From positions 4,588,001 through 4,652,000 of the forward strand of contig NZ_JADQDK010000001.1 of NCBI RefSeq assembly GCF_019263705.2: a DNA stretch of 64,000 nt, written 5' to 3'. How positions within the stretch are numbered: the stretch's first letter is position 1; each line of letters begins with the position of its first letter. This DNA comes from Pseudonocardia abyssalis (GTDB lineage: Bacteria; Actinomycetota; Actinomycetes; Mycobacteriales; Pseudonocardiaceae). Shown here piece by piece: positions 41,806 to 50,632 of this stretch. The translations under genes and the position numbers were made by a program. Below the pieces are notes generated by a model. That model was given only the letters and a program-made list of their open reading frames with translations. It was not told where the DNA came from and did no database searches.

Positions 41806-44433
41806 TCAGCCCGCGCCGTAGGCGGTGAACCCGCACCAGTTCACGAAGTGCCGGTGCTCCGCGGTGTCGAGACCGGCCCGCGCACGGTGCAGCGCACGGG
41901 CCGTCGTCGCCCCGACGGCCAGCTCGGCGTGCAGCGGCTCCATCAGGGTGACCGACTCCGCGTCCCCGACCGCCACGACGCTCGCCACGACACCGGCCGT
42001 GCCGCGGGCGAGCAGTGCGCCGACGAACCCGAGCACCTCATCGCCCGCGTAGGCGGTGTCGGCCGCGGAGTCGCAGGAGGCCAGGACGATCCGGTCCGGG
42101 GCGACGCCGCGCAGGTCCATCTCGTGCACCGTGAGCGGGCCGTCGGCCATGGTCAGCGCGGAGAAGATCGGGTTGTCGGCGCGGAGCACCCCGTGGCAGG
42201 CCAGGTGCACCAGTCCGGCCCCCGACATGGCCGCGACCACCGCGTCGGTCGTGGCCAGGTCCGGGGTGAGGACACGCGCCCCGGGGTGACGGGCGGCGAC
42301 GGCGACCGCCTCGGCGGTGGCCCCCGGCAGGTCCGGCCCCGCGACGACGACCACCGGTCCACCGGTCCGCGCGCGGGTCCGGGTGGCCGCCCACAGCGAC
42401 GCGGACGACGCCACCTCCACCGGCCCGCGGTGCAGCGCCGACCAGCTGACCCGGTGCGTGTCCCCGGTCGGGACCACCACCAGCGGCACGTCCGGGTCGA
42501 GGCCGAGGGCGGCGACGGCGAGCTCGCGCAGGCGGTCCAGCGCGTGCTCGGCACTCGCCCGAGCACTGCCGAGCGCGGCGGGCGAGCCGGGGCGGGTCAG
42601 CCTGCGCAGTGCGAACTGCAGGGCGTCGGCCTCGAAGCGCAACGGGGCCAGCGGGCCCAGCGGCACGGTCCGGGTCCGGGTCCGGTCGAGGAGGACCGCG
42701 ACCAGCTCGGAACCGTGGCGGACGTAGGAGACGAGGGTGCGGTCGTCGAGCAGGTCGCGCACCTCGCGCGCGGACCGCGCCGAGCCCGGCGCGACGTCCG
42801 GGACCGACCGGCGCCACGTCGCCCGGCGGATCCGGGCCTCCCCCGCGGTCTGGCGATCGAGCAGCTCGGCCGGTTCCCGGCCGGTGTCGCGGCGGGCCTC
42901 GGTGATCTCGGTACGCAACGCGGCGAGCGCGGCCAGCTCCGCGCCGACGGCCTCCGGCACCGGTGGCGCCACCGCCAGCAGCGCGGCCGCCCGCGTGCGC
43001 TCGGTCCAGTCGAAGACCCGGCCGGGGCGGCCGGCCCGGAGGAGCACATCGAGGCCGAGCGCCCCGAGTTCCACGCCGTGTCCCGACGCCATCGCCCGCA
43101 GCTCCATCGACGCGAGCGCGGCGCGGTGCGCGGCGAGGTCGGCGAGCCCGGCCCGGCAGTGGGCGAGCACCGACGCGTCGTGGCGGGCGGCCGACGCCGC
43201 GAGAGCACCCGCGAGCCGGCCGCGCAGACGCACGAGTACCGCCCCGCCACGGGACCGCTCGTGGGCGGCGGCCCAGCGCGACCGGGCCAGCCCGACGTTC
43301 CCGCCCGCCGCCGCCATCCGTCCCACCACGAGGTCGGCCTCCACCGCCGCACCGACCATCCGCAGCCGCCCCAACACGTCGGCGGCGCGTCGGACCCGTC
43401 GGAGATCGGCCGGACCCGCGCCGCCCGCCTGCCGCGCCGCCTCGACGGCGACGACGGTGGCGAGCGCGGTCCACCCGACGCGCCGCTGCCGCCGGAACTG
43501 CTCGATCGCGCGCTCGGCGGCGACCGACGCGGCACCCACGTCCCCGGAGAGCAGGGCGATCTCGGCCAGCCGCAGCCGCGCCTCCGCCGCCATCAGCGGG
43601 ACGTGGTGGCGCTCGAGCTCCTCGGCGGCGCGGCGGCACAGGTCGGCGGCCTCGGCCGGCACGCGCAGCGCGGCGAGGGTCTCCGCGTGCTCGACGAGCA
43701 CTTCGCCGACCGGCAGCCCCGCGGCCACCATGAGCGTCTCGGCCCGCTCGAACTGGTCCAGCGCCTCGGCGACACGTCCGGACTGTGCGAGCACGATCCC
43801 GCGGTTGAGCACCGCGAAGGCCAGCAGTGCCGGCCCGACCCGGGGGGCCAGCTCGACGGCGAGGTCGCCGTGTCGCATCGCCTCCGGGGCGTGACCGAGC
43901 AGGGACTCCGCCAGCGAGAGGTTCGTGGCGGCCCGCATCCGCACGTCGACCGGGGCGTCCGGGGCGTTCACGACGGCCCGCAGGATCCGCGCCCCCTCGT
44001 CGATCCGGCCGACGTTGCACAGCAGGACGGCCTGCTTGAGGCTCAGGTCCGGGGCCGCCGCCGCGGAGACGAGGCTCGCGGCCCGGGCGAGGTCCCGACG
44101 GGCCGCGTCGGTGCGACCGAGCTCCAGGTGCACCGCGGCCCGGGTCGTCAACACCTCGCCGAGCCGGTGCGGGAGCCGCGCCCGCCGGGCGAGACGGGCC
44201 GCCTCCTGGAGCAGGCGCAGGGCGCGGACGTTCTCCTGCTGTGCCCGTTCGGCCCACGCGACCGCGCGCAGCGCCACGACCTGCGACTCCACCTCACCCG
44301 CGCGGCGGGCCTCGGCCAGCACCTGCCGCGCGACACCGGAGAACGCGGCCGGATCGCCCACGGTCCCGTCGTGGGCGGCGATCGCTCGTATCAGGAGGCC
44401 ACCGGTGGGACTCTGCTCCACGGCACCGGTCAT
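41806..44433 (-). CDS. TPR-CHAT (caspase-like) protein
   Basis: This cytoplasmic protein has 875 residues. About 450 residues of Ala/Arg-rich helical TPR-type repeats (LRLLQEAARLARRARLPHRL, then LNRGIVLAQSGRVAEALDQF) lead into a C-terminal CHAT domain. The domain has the caspase-family dyad: His747 in VHLACHG and Cys787 in VLASCDSA. CHAT proteases are used in bacterial conflict and signalling systems, including separase-like proteins and type III-E CRISPR partners. The ATG at 44433 lies 51 bp from the divergent subtilase, with CAGAAT 5 nt before it. The activating signal and target are unknown. Confidence 0.9.
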   Translation of the reverse strand: MTGAVEQSPTGGLLIRAIAAHDGTVGDPAAFSGVARQVLAEARRAGEVESQVVALRAVAWAERAQQENVRALRLLQEAARLARRARLPHRLGEVLTTRAAVHLELGRTDAARRDLARAASLVSAAAAPDLSLKQAVLLCNVGRIDEGARILRAVVNAPDAPVDVRMRAATNLSLAESLLGHAPEAMRHGDLAVELAPRVGPALLAFAVLNRGIVLAQSGRVAEALDQFERAETLMVAAGLPVGEVLVEHAETLAALRVPAEAADLCRRAAEELERHHVPLMAAEARLRLAEIALLSGDVGAASVAAERAIEQFRRQRRVGWTALATVVAVEAARQAGGAGPADLRRVRRAADVLGRLRMVGAAVEADLVVGRMAAAGGNVGLARSRWAAAHERSRGGAVLVRLRGRLAGALAASAARHDASVLAHCRAGLADLAAHRAALASMELRAMASGHGVELGALGLDVLLRAGRPGRVFDWTERTRAAALLAVAPPVPEAVGAELAALAALRTEITEARRDTGREPAELLDRQTAGEARIRRATWRRSVPDVAPGSARSAREVRDLLDDRTLVSYVRHGSELVAVLLDRTRTRTVPLGPLAPLRFEADALQFALRRLTRPGSPAALGSARASAEHALDRLRELAVAALGLDPDVPLVVVPTGDTHRVSWSALHRGPVEVASSASLWAATRTRARTGGPVVVVAGPDLPGATAEAVAVAARHPGARVLTPDLATTDAVVAAMSGAGLVHLACHGVLRADNPIFSALTMADGPLTVHEMDLRGVAPDRIVLASCDSAADTAYAGDEVLGFVGALLARGTAGVVASVVAVGDAESVTLMEPLHAELAVGATTARALHRARAGLDTAEHRHFVNWCGFTAYGAG

Positions 44434-44484
44434 CGCACGATTCTGCCCCGACCGGCACGTCGTGGAGCCGACGAAAGGACACGC

Positions 44485-45834
44485 ATGTCCCCGAAGATGC
44501 CGTTCGGCGAGAAGGACTACCCGGATCGCCGCACACCGGAGCAGCGCGACCGCGAGCAGGCCGAGACGCGGAAGCAGGTGCGGACGCTGGCCCGGCGGGC
44601 CGCGGACGACCCCGCGCGGCGGCGGCTGGTGGAGCGGCTGCGCGACCGTCGGGCCGGCGACTCCGACGCACTGCAGATCGAGCTGGTGCGGCGCGTGGGC
44701 GGGCCGGACGTCGTCGCCGCGTCGCAACGGCTCCTGATCCACGTTGACGACCTTCCGGCCGCGGAGTCGGCGCTCGCGGAGCGCGGCATCGTCGAGACGG
44801 CGCGCGGCGGGAACATCGTCCTGCTCCAGGTCCCGGGATCCGCGTCCGGGGACGGCATCGCCGGGCTCGCTGAGGAACTGCGGAAGGGCGGTGCCGACGT
44901 CGCGCTCGACCTCGTCGTGCCGCTCGGCGGCTGGGTCAAGGGCGAGGGCGGACCGGAGCCGACGGCGGGCCGGCGGGCCTTCCCCGCGGTGCGCATCGCC
45001 CAGGTCACGGACCCGCCGTTCGTCGCGGTCCTGGACACCGGCATCAGCAACGCGGGCCGCACGGACGGTTACCTGGGAGCGGAGATCGTTCCCGCCGACG
45101 TCGACCCGCTGGACGTCTTCCCGCAGTTCGGTCTGCTCGACGGCGACGCCGGGCACGGGTCGATGGTGGTCGGGATCGTCCAGCAGGTCGCGCCCACGAC
45201 CCGCGTGGGCAGCTACCGGGTCGCCGACACCGACGGCGTCACCTCGTCGTTCGACCTGGCGCAGGCGATGCGGCTCGCGGCGGCGGACGGAGCCCGGATC
45301 ATGAATCTCTCCCTCGGGACGGGCAGCGAGGACGGGCGGCCGCCCCCCGCTCTGCTGGACGTGGTCACCGAGCTCCTGGGCACGCGTCCGGAGCTGCTGA
45401 TCGTCTGCGCCGCGGGCAACGACGGCTCGACGAACCCGATCTGGCCCGCCGCATTCGCCGCCACCCACTCCAACGTCGTCGCCGTCGCCGCGCTGCAGGC
45501 CGACGGGGCGGACGCCCGGTGGTCGACACACGGTCCGTGGGTCACCTGCTCGACCATCGGGCAGGGCGTCGCGTCCACCTACGTCGTCGGGAAGGAGGAC
45601 GGCGACCTCATCGGTGACCCCGCCCCGGACTGCTACGAGGGACCGGACCCGTGGGCGGTCTGGACCGGGACCTCGTTCGCGGCCCCGCAGATCGCGGGGG
45701 CGATCGCCCGGATCTGCAGCGAGACGGGGCTGACCCCGCCGAAGGCCCTCGACGAGCTGAAGTCCCGCGCGACCCCCGCGGCCGTGCCGAGCACCGGCTA
45801 CGGCTGGACGGTCGAGATCCTGCCCGGCACCTGA
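44485..45834 (+). CDS. Cytoplasmic S8 (subtilisin-like) serine peptidase
   Basis: This 449-residue subtilase has no signal peptide. The charged N-terminus (about 1-75) is followed by a region (80-145) that resembles an I9-type propeptide fold. The catalytic domain has Asp184 (VAVLDTGIS), His224 (AGHGSMVVG), oxyanion Asn312 (AAGNDGS) and Ser397 (GTSFAAPQ), so all active-site residues are present. An intracellular subtilase beside a CHAT protease and a sigma factor suggests regulated cleavage of a partner protein. The ATG at 44485 has AAAGGAC upstream. A perfect 18-bp terminator follows. Confidence 0.9.
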   Translation: MSPKMPFGEKDYPDRRTPEQRDREQAETRKQVRTLARRAADDPARRRLVERLRDRRAGDSDALQIELVRRVGGPDVVAASQRLLIHVDDLPAAESALAERGIVETARGGNIVLLQVPGSASGDGIAGLAEELRKGGADVALDLVVPLGGWVKGEGGPEPTAGRRAFPAVRIAQVTDPPFVAVLDTGISNAGRTDGYLGAEIVPADVDPLDVFPQFGLLDGDAGHGSMVVGIVQQVAPTTRVGSYRVADTDGVTSSFDLAQAMRLAAADGARIMNLSLGTGSEDGRPPPALLDVVTELLGTRPELLIVCAAGNDGSTNPIWPAAFAATHSNVVAVAALQADGADARWSTHGPWVTCSTIGQGVASTYVVGKEDGDLIGDPAPDCYEGPDPWAVWTGTSFAAPQIAGAIARICSETGLTPPKALDELKSRATPAAVPSTGYGWTVEILPGT

Positions 45835-45839
45835 GCGGA

Positions 45840-45883
45840 CCGACGACGGGGGCCGGCGCCGCGGTGCCGGCCCCCGTCGTCGG
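45840..45883. terminator. Perfect 18-bp bidirectional terminator
   Basis: Arms 45840-45857 and 45866-45883 are perfectly complementary around an 8-nt loop. It fills the 50 bp between the convergent subtilase and Ig-fold-like protein genes, insulating the two transcripts. Confidence 0.85.
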
Positions 45884-45884
45884 A

Positions 45885-46349
45885 TCAGAGGACGGTCGAG
45901 GCCGACTCCGCCGTCGCACCCGCCGCAGTGCGGCAGCGCAGCGTCACCCGTCGCGGCTCCCGGGTCAGCTGCACGGAGAACCGGCCCAGTGCGTCGGCCG
46001 AGCCGGTGAACAGCACCTCGCCGTCCCCGAGCAGTTCCAGCTCCGCCTCCTGTGCGGGCACCAGCTGGCCCAGCATCCGCCGGCCCGCCGGCGCGGTGAC
46101 CAGCTCGACCTCGATCGTCAGCGCACCGGCCTCGAACGTGAGGATCCGCGGCTGGGCGGACGCGCGGACGCCGACGGGAGCGTCGTCGAGCAGCGAGTCG
46201 TACGTCAGTGCGGCGATCTCCGCGTCGACCGTGCGCCAGGTGAAGGTCGCGCGGGCGGCGTGCAGCACCTCGGGCGGCGGTTCGTGCTGCGGGCCCAGGA
46301 GGGCGGCGAGCTCGTCGAGCAGGGCGGTGTCGTCGGGTTCGGTGCTCAT
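45885..46349 (-). CDS. Small Ig-fold-like protein paired with sigma factor
   Basis: This 154-residue protein has a short helical N-terminus (TALLDELAALLGPQHEPPPE) followed by an all-beta part. The latter (LTFEAGALTIEVELV, then GRFSVQLTREPRRVTLRC) resembles a carboxypeptidase-regulatory-like or other Ig fold. It has no membrane helix and no zinc-binding anti-sigma motif. It starts 1 nt after the sigma-factor stop, so translation is coupled. Position suggests it controls or partners the sigma factor, and perhaps is the substrate of the adjacent proteases. That is inference; the family is not identified. Confidence 0.75.
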   Translation of the reverse strand: MSTEPDDTALLDELAALLGPQHEPPPEVLHAARATFTWRTVDAEIAALTYDSLLDDAPVGVRASAQPRILTFEAGALTIEVELVTAPAGRRMLGQLVPAQEAELELLGDGEVLFTGSADALGRFSVQLTREPRRVTLRCRTAAGATAESASTVL

Positions 46350-46350
46350 C

Positions 46351-46908
46351 TCACGGGCCCCCCACGCCGTCGGCCGCGAGCAGCTTGCGCAGCCGTTCCA
46401 GGCAGCGGGCCCGGGTCGGTCCGATGCTGCCGATCGGCATGTCCAGCGCCGCGGCGACCTCCGCGTACGGCGGGGCGACGACCACCACCAGCCGCAGCAG
46501 CACCCGGCAGTTCTCCGGCAGCCCGTCGAACGCGCGCCAGAGTCGGCGGTCGCGGTCGCGGTCCAGCGTGACCGACTCCGGCGTCGGGGCGTCGACGTCG
46601 GGCTCCAGCCGCGACTCGTCCTCGGTCAGGACCTCCCGGCCGCGCAGGCGCAGCAGCCGCAGCGACTCGCGGCGCGCGGTCGTCGCCAACCACCCGCCGA
46701 GCCGCTCCGGCTGGGTGATCCGGTCGAGGTTCTCGACGAGCCGCAGCCAGGTGGTCTGCGAGACCTCCGCGGAGTCGGCAGGGCCCAGCCGGTGCGCGGC
46801 CGCGATCGACCACACCAGCCGGCCGAAGCCCGCGACCAGCGCGTCCCACGCGTCCCGGTCGCCGGCGGCGGCAGCGCGTACGGCGTCGGCCACTTCGGTC
46901 GGTTCCAC
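46351..46908 (-). CDS. ECF-like sigma-70 family sigma factor
   Basis: This 185-residue sigma factor has region 2 (TWLRLVENLDRITQPERLGG, then WLATTARRESLRLLRLRG) and a region 4 helix-turn-helix (YAEVAAALDMPIGSIGPTRA, then RCLERLRKLL). It has no C-terminal extension. It should redirect RNA polymerase to a small regulon. The usual zinc anti-sigma factor is absent downstream; instead there is the Ig-fold-like protein. The GTG at 46908 was chosen. The 162 bp upstream are empty and should hold its promoter. Confidence 0.9.
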   Translation of the reverse strand: MEPTEVADAVRAAAAGDRDAWDALVAGFGRLVWSIAAAHRLGPADSAEVSQTTWLRLVENLDRITQPERLGGWLATTARRESLRLLRLRGREVLTEDESRLEPDVDAPTPESVTLDRDRDRRLWRAFDGLPENCRVLLRLVVVVAPPYAEVAAALDMPIGSIGPTRARCLERLRKLLAADGVGGP

Positions 46909-47070
46909 TCGCCCCGTCCATGATCCACCCCGCCCGCGGTTCTCGCGGAGGGCAGACGGTAACGCAGCCGTCGCCGTTCATGTCCCACCTTCTCCCGGTG
47001 TCTCAAGGAGAGGGAGGAACGGGCGGGAGATACCGTACGTCCGGGTGAAGCCATGAGCCCGTTCGGCGTA

Positions 47071-47454
47071 TCAGGCCTGCACGACCTGTGACCGGTAGCT
47101 CTCGATGATCTCCATGAACTCCTTGTGCTCGGGCGAGGGCACACCGAGGAAGTTCAGGGTGGCGGCGATCTCGAAGGCGACCGCGTCGAACTGCTCGGCG
47201 GTGATGGCGAGCTCGTCGTGCGCCCTGGTCATGTCCAGGCCGGGGTAGCACGACGGCCCGCCGGTCGCCTCGATCGTCCACGCCGTGACCAGGAACTTGT
47301 AGCCCGGTGCGTTCGCGGGGTCCCCGTGGTGGGCGTGCACCGCCTCGTTGGCGTTGACCGAGACGTTGGCGAAGAGCCGGTCGACGAGCACGTCGACGGC
47401 GCCCCCGATGCCGTAGGTGCCGCCCAGTCGCTCGTAGAGGGTCGCGTCAGCCAT
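47071..47454 (-). CDS. glbN: Group I truncated haemoglobin
   Basis: This 127-residue 2-on-2 globin begins MADATLYERLGGTYGIGGAV and has the proximal His in MTRAHDELAIT, preceded by the Gly-containing turn GLDM. Group I truncated haemoglobins bind oxygen and detoxify nitric oxide. The ATG at 47454 is preceded by CGAGGAGCATCC. The promoter region has two direct copies of a 9-bp motif. It is transcribed separately from the peptide-transport operon upstream. Confidence 0.95.
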   Translation of the reverse strand: MADATLYERLGGTYGIGGAVDVLVDRLFANVSVNANEAVHAHHGDPANAPGYKFLVTAWTIEATGGPSCYPGLDMTRAHDELAITAEQFDAVAFEIAATLNFLGVPSPEHKEFMEIIESYRSQVVQA

Positions 47455-47518
47455 CGTGGATGCTCCTCGGTGCCGTGGTGGTGTGAGCACACTCACTGTC
47501 CCTCGACACCGAGGCTGC

Positions 47519-47542
47519 GCACAACAGAACCTGGCACAACAG
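47519..47542 (-). promoter_or_regulatory. Direct repeats upstream of glbN
   Basis: GCACAACAG on the plus strand occurs at 47519-47527 and 47534-47542, repeating every 15 bp and about 65-90 bp before the glbN start. A nearby GTGAG-caca-CTCAC inverted repeat (47483-47496) lies closer to the gene. Regulator unknown. Confidence 0.45.
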
Positions 47543-47565
47543 GAATTTTCCTCACGACGGCCGGG

Positions 47566-48699
47566 TCAGCGGCCGAGGATCTCCGTGACCGATCCGGGCA
47601 GCTCCGGGGCGGTCACGGCGCCCAGCACGTCGTCGGCGGCGACGGCCTCGACGCGGTGCGGCTGGAGCACCCCGCTGCGGATGTCCTCCGCGAAGTGGCA
47701 GGCCACCCGGTGCCCGTCCGCTGCGCCGTCGACCACGCGCAACAACGGTCGCTCGTCGTCGCAGCGCGTGGGCTGGCGCCACGGGCAGCGGGTGTGGAAC
47801 CGGCAGCCCGGCGGCGGCGCGGCCGGGGACGGCAGGTCGCCGGTGAGCAGGATGCGCTCGCGACGGTCCTCGAGCTCCGGGTCGGGGACCGGCACCGCGG
47901 AGAGCAGCGCGCGCGTGTACGGGTGCTGCGGGTCGTCGTAGAGCGCCTGGGACGGCGCCTCCTCGACGATCCCGCCCAGGTACATCACGCCGATCCGGTC
48001 GCTGACGTGCCGGACGACGGCGAGGTCGTGCGCGATGACCAGGTACGTGAGGCCCAGCTCCTTCTGCAGCCGCCCCAGCAGGTTGAGCACCTGGGCCTGC
48101 ACGGAGACGTCGAGGGCCGACACCGGCTCGTCGGCGACGATCAGGTCGGGCTCGACGCACAGCGCGCGGGCGATCCCGATGCGCTGGCGCTGCCCGCCGG
48201 AGAACTCGTGCGGGTAGCGGCGCAGCGACGAGGCGGGCAGACCCACCTGCTGCACCAGCTCGCGCAGCCGCGCGTCGTCGGCCTCGGGGCCCTTCGACAG
48301 GCCGTGCGCCTTGAGCCCCTCCAGCAGCAGCGACTCCACCGACTGGCGGGGGTCGAGGCTCGACAGCGGGTCCTGGAACACCATCTGGAACCGTCGCCGC
48401 ATCCGGCGGAGCTCCTCACCCTTCAACGAGGCCACGTCGGTGCCGTCGAAGACGATCGAGCCCGCCGTCGGGTCGACCAGGCGGAGGATCGCGCGGCCCA
48501 GCGTCGACTTCCCGCAGCCGGACTCGCCCACCAGCCCGTAGGTCTCGCCGCGCGCCACGGTCAGCGAGACTCCGTCGACGGCGTAGACGTGGCCGACGGT
48601 GCGGTCGAGGATCAGCCCGCGCTTGATCGGGAAGTGCACGGCGACGTCGCGGACGTCGAGCAGCGGCCCTGCTGTCGGGGTCTCGGTCATCTCACTCAT
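47566..48699 (-). CDS. Dipeptide/oligopeptide ABC importer ATPase (DppF-like)
   Basis: This ATPase of a peptide importer has 377 residues. It has Walker [10 protein letters not shown], signature [15 protein letters not shown], Walker [13 protein letters not shown], and the C-terminal oligopeptide-type Cys motif ([18 protein letters not shown]) that holds an iron-sulfur or metal site in this family. The ATG at 48699 overlaps the stop of the DppD-like gene (ATGA). It is the last gene of the five-gene operon. Confidence 0.94.
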   Translation of the reverse strand: MSEMTETPTAGPLLDVRDVAVHFPIKRGLILDRTVGHVYAVDGVSLTVARGETYGLVGESGCGKSTLGRAILRLVDPTAGSIVFDGTDVASLKGEELRRMRRRFQMVFQDPLSSLDPRQSVESLLLEGLKAHGLSKGPEADDARLRELVQQVGLPASSLRRYPHEFSGGQRQRIGIARALCVEPDLIVADEPVSALDVSVQAQVLNLLGRLQKELGLTYLVIAHDLAVVRHVSDRIGVMYLGGIVEEAPSQALYDDPQHPYTRALLSAVPVPDPELEDRRERILLTGDLPSPAAPPPGCRFHTRCPWRQPTRCDDERPLLRVVDGAADGHRVACHFAEDIRSGVLQPHRVEAVAADDVLGAVTAPELPGSVTEILGR

Positions 48700-49715
48700 T
48701 CCGCGGTCGCCGGAACGGGGTTGTGGCAGCGCAGCAACCGCCCGCCGCTGGTCTCCGCCTCGGGTGTGGTGGTGCGGCAGACGTCGATCGCGCGCGGGCA
48801 CCGCGGTGCGAAGGCGCACGCGCTCGTCCACGGCAGGTTGTCGGCGACGGAGCCGGGGATGGCCACGAGGTCCTCCCCCGCGGGCGAGTCGAGCCGCGGG
48901 ATCGAGCCGAGCAGGCCGTTCGTGTACGGGTGGCGCGGCGTGCCGAACAGGCGGTGCCGCTGCGCGCGCTCGACGATCCGCCCGCCGTAGAGCACGTTGA
49001 CGGTCTCGCACAACCCCGCGACGACGCCGAGGTCGTGCGTGATCATCACCAGGGCGGCGCCGGTGTCGCGCACCATCTCCTTGAGCAGCTCCAGGATCTG
49101 GGCCTGGATGGTGACGTCGAGGGCGGTCGTCGGCTCGTCGGCGATGAGCAGCTTGGGCCGGCAGGCCAGCGCGATCGCGATGAGCGCGCGCTGGCGCATG
49201 CCGCCGGAGAGCTGGTGCGGGTAGGAGTCGAGGCGGCGGCGCGGGTCGGGGATGCCGACGCGATCGAGCCACTCGGCCGCCTCCGTGCGCGCGGCCTCCT
49301 TCTTCAGACCCCGGTGGCGCGTGAGCACCTCGGTGACCTGCACGCCGATCGGGACCACCGGGTTCAGCGACGACAGCGGGTCCTGGAACACCATCGACAG
49401 GTCGCGACCGCGCTTCTCCCGCATCGCGCTCTCGGGCAGGGTCAGGAGGTCGACGCCGTCCATCATCGCGCTGCCGGTGACGCGCACGCCGCGCGACGGG
49501 AGCAGCCGCGTGATGGCCATCGAGGTCACGGACTTGCCGCAGCCCGACTCGCCCACCAGCCCGACGATCTGCCCCGGCGCCACGTCGAAGCTCACGCCGT
49601 CGACGGCGACCGAGTCCGGCTCGCCGCGGCGGGTGAACGCCACGGTCAGGTCGCGGACCGACAGCAGCGGCTCGCCCGTGGGCGCACCGCCCGGTGACAA
49701 CTGCTGCGAGGTCAT
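48696..49715 (-). CDS. Dipeptide/oligopeptide ABC importer ATPase (DppD-like)
   Basis: The 339-residue ATPase pairs with the DppF-like subunit. It has Walker [10 protein letters not shown] (Val replaces the common Ser/Thr after Lys-Ser), signature [15 protein letters not shown], Walker [13 protein letters not shown] and the C-terminal Cys motif [15 protein letters not shown]. The ATG at 49715 overlaps the upstream permease stop (ATGA), and its own stop overlaps the DppF-like start. Transport of short peptides is the family role; specificity is unknown. Confidence 0.94.
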   Translation of the reverse strand: MTSQQLSPGGAPTGEPLLSVRDLTVAFTRRGEPDSVAVDGVSFDVAPGQIVGLVGESGCGKSVTSMAITRLLPSRGVRVTGSAMMDGVDLLTLPESAMREKRGRDLSMVFQDPLSSLNPVVPIGVQVTEVLTRHRGLKKEAARTEAAEWLDRVGIPDPRRRLDSYPHQLSGGMRQRALIAIALACRPKLLIADEPTTALDVTIQAQILELLKEMVRDTGAALVMITHDLGVVAGLCETVNVLYGGRIVERAQRHRLFGTPRHPYTNGLLGSIPRLDSPAGEDLVAIPGSVADNLPWTSACAFAPRCPRAIDVCRTTTPEAETSGGRLLRCHNPVPATAE

Positions 49716-50632
49716 CGGGTGCCCTTCGGGTCCAGCGCCTCGCGCAGCGACTCGCCCAGCAGTGTGAAGCCCAGCGCGATGAGGATGATCGCGCCGGCCG
49801 GGTAGAGGGCCAGTGCGGGCCGCACCTCGAGCAGTGCCTGCGCCTGGGCGAGCATCAGACCCCATTCGGCCCGGCCCGGATCGGCGTCGCCGAGCCCGAG
49901 GAACGACAGTGCGGCGGCGTCGAGGATGGAGGTGGCGAGTGTGAGCGTGGCCTGCACGACGACGGGCCCGATCGCGTTGGGCAGCATGTGCCGCAGCACC
50001 ACCGCGGGCCGCTTGACCCCGAGCGCGGTGGCTGCCACGACGTGGTCGCTCTCCCGCTGCGCGAGCATCGAGCCGCGCAGCAGCCGGGCGAAGATCGGCA
50101 CCCCGACGATGGAGACCGCGATGATCACCGAGGTCTGCGACGGGCTGGCGAACAGCGCCGCCACCGAGATCGCCAGCAGCAGGCTCGGGATGGCCAGGAG
50201 CACGTCGGTGACGCGCATGAGCACCGTGTCGACCCAGCCGCCGAAGGCCCCGGCCACCGTGCCGATGACCACGCCCACGACGAGGCCGATCAGCGTGGCC
50301 AGCACGCCGACCAGGAGCGTCTGCTGAGAGGCCAGGATGAACCGGGAGTAGAAGTCGCGCCCGAGCTGGTCGCTGCCGAGCGGGAAGCCCTCCTGCGGGC
50401 CGGGGATGGAGCCCGGGCGGAGGTCCTGCTGCAGCTGCGGGAAGGTCTGCGTCGCGTCGTAGGGCGCGATCAGCGGGGAGAACACCGCGACCACCACGAA
50501 CACCCCGACGATCACCGCACCGGTGATCGCCACGGGATCGCGGCGCAGCCTGCGGAACGCCTCGGAGGTGAGGCTGCGGCCGCCGGCGAGGTCGTCGACC
50601 CGCTTGCGCTTGCGCTGGAGCAGCGTGGTCAT
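49712..50632 (-). CDS. Peptide ABC importer permease (DppC-like)
   Basis: This 306-residue inner-membrane permease has a cytoplasmic N-terminus ([20 protein letters not shown]) and a first helix. A periplasmic loop carries the DppC-type GTDQLGRD-like stretch ([14 protein letters not shown]), followed by five helices. The coupling-helix EAA loop appears as [20 protein letters not shown]. The start overlaps the DppB-like stop (TGATG), and the stop overlaps the DppD-like start. It forms the channel with the DppB-like protein. Confidence 0.94.
   Translation of the reverse strand: MTTLLQRKRKRVDDLAGGRSLTSEAFRRLRRDPVAITGAVIVGVFVVVAVFSPLIAPYDATQTFPQLQQDLRPGSIPGPQEGFPLGSDQLGRDFYSRFILASQQTLLVGVLATLIGLVVGVVIGTVAGAFGGWVDTVLMRVTDVLLAIPSLLLAISVAALFASPSQTSVIIAVSIVGVPIFARLLRGSMLAQRESDHVVAATALGVKRPAVVLRHMLPNAIGPVVVQATLTLATSILDAAALSFLGLGDADPGRAEWGLMLAQAQALLEVRPALALYPAGAIILIALGFTLLGESLREALDPKGTR

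Noticed and set aside
41689-44484. A very long plus-strand frame leading into the subtilase
   Set aside because: The part before 44485 is antisense to the CHAT gene and low-complexity. Only the subtilase part, with its own ribosome site, is real.
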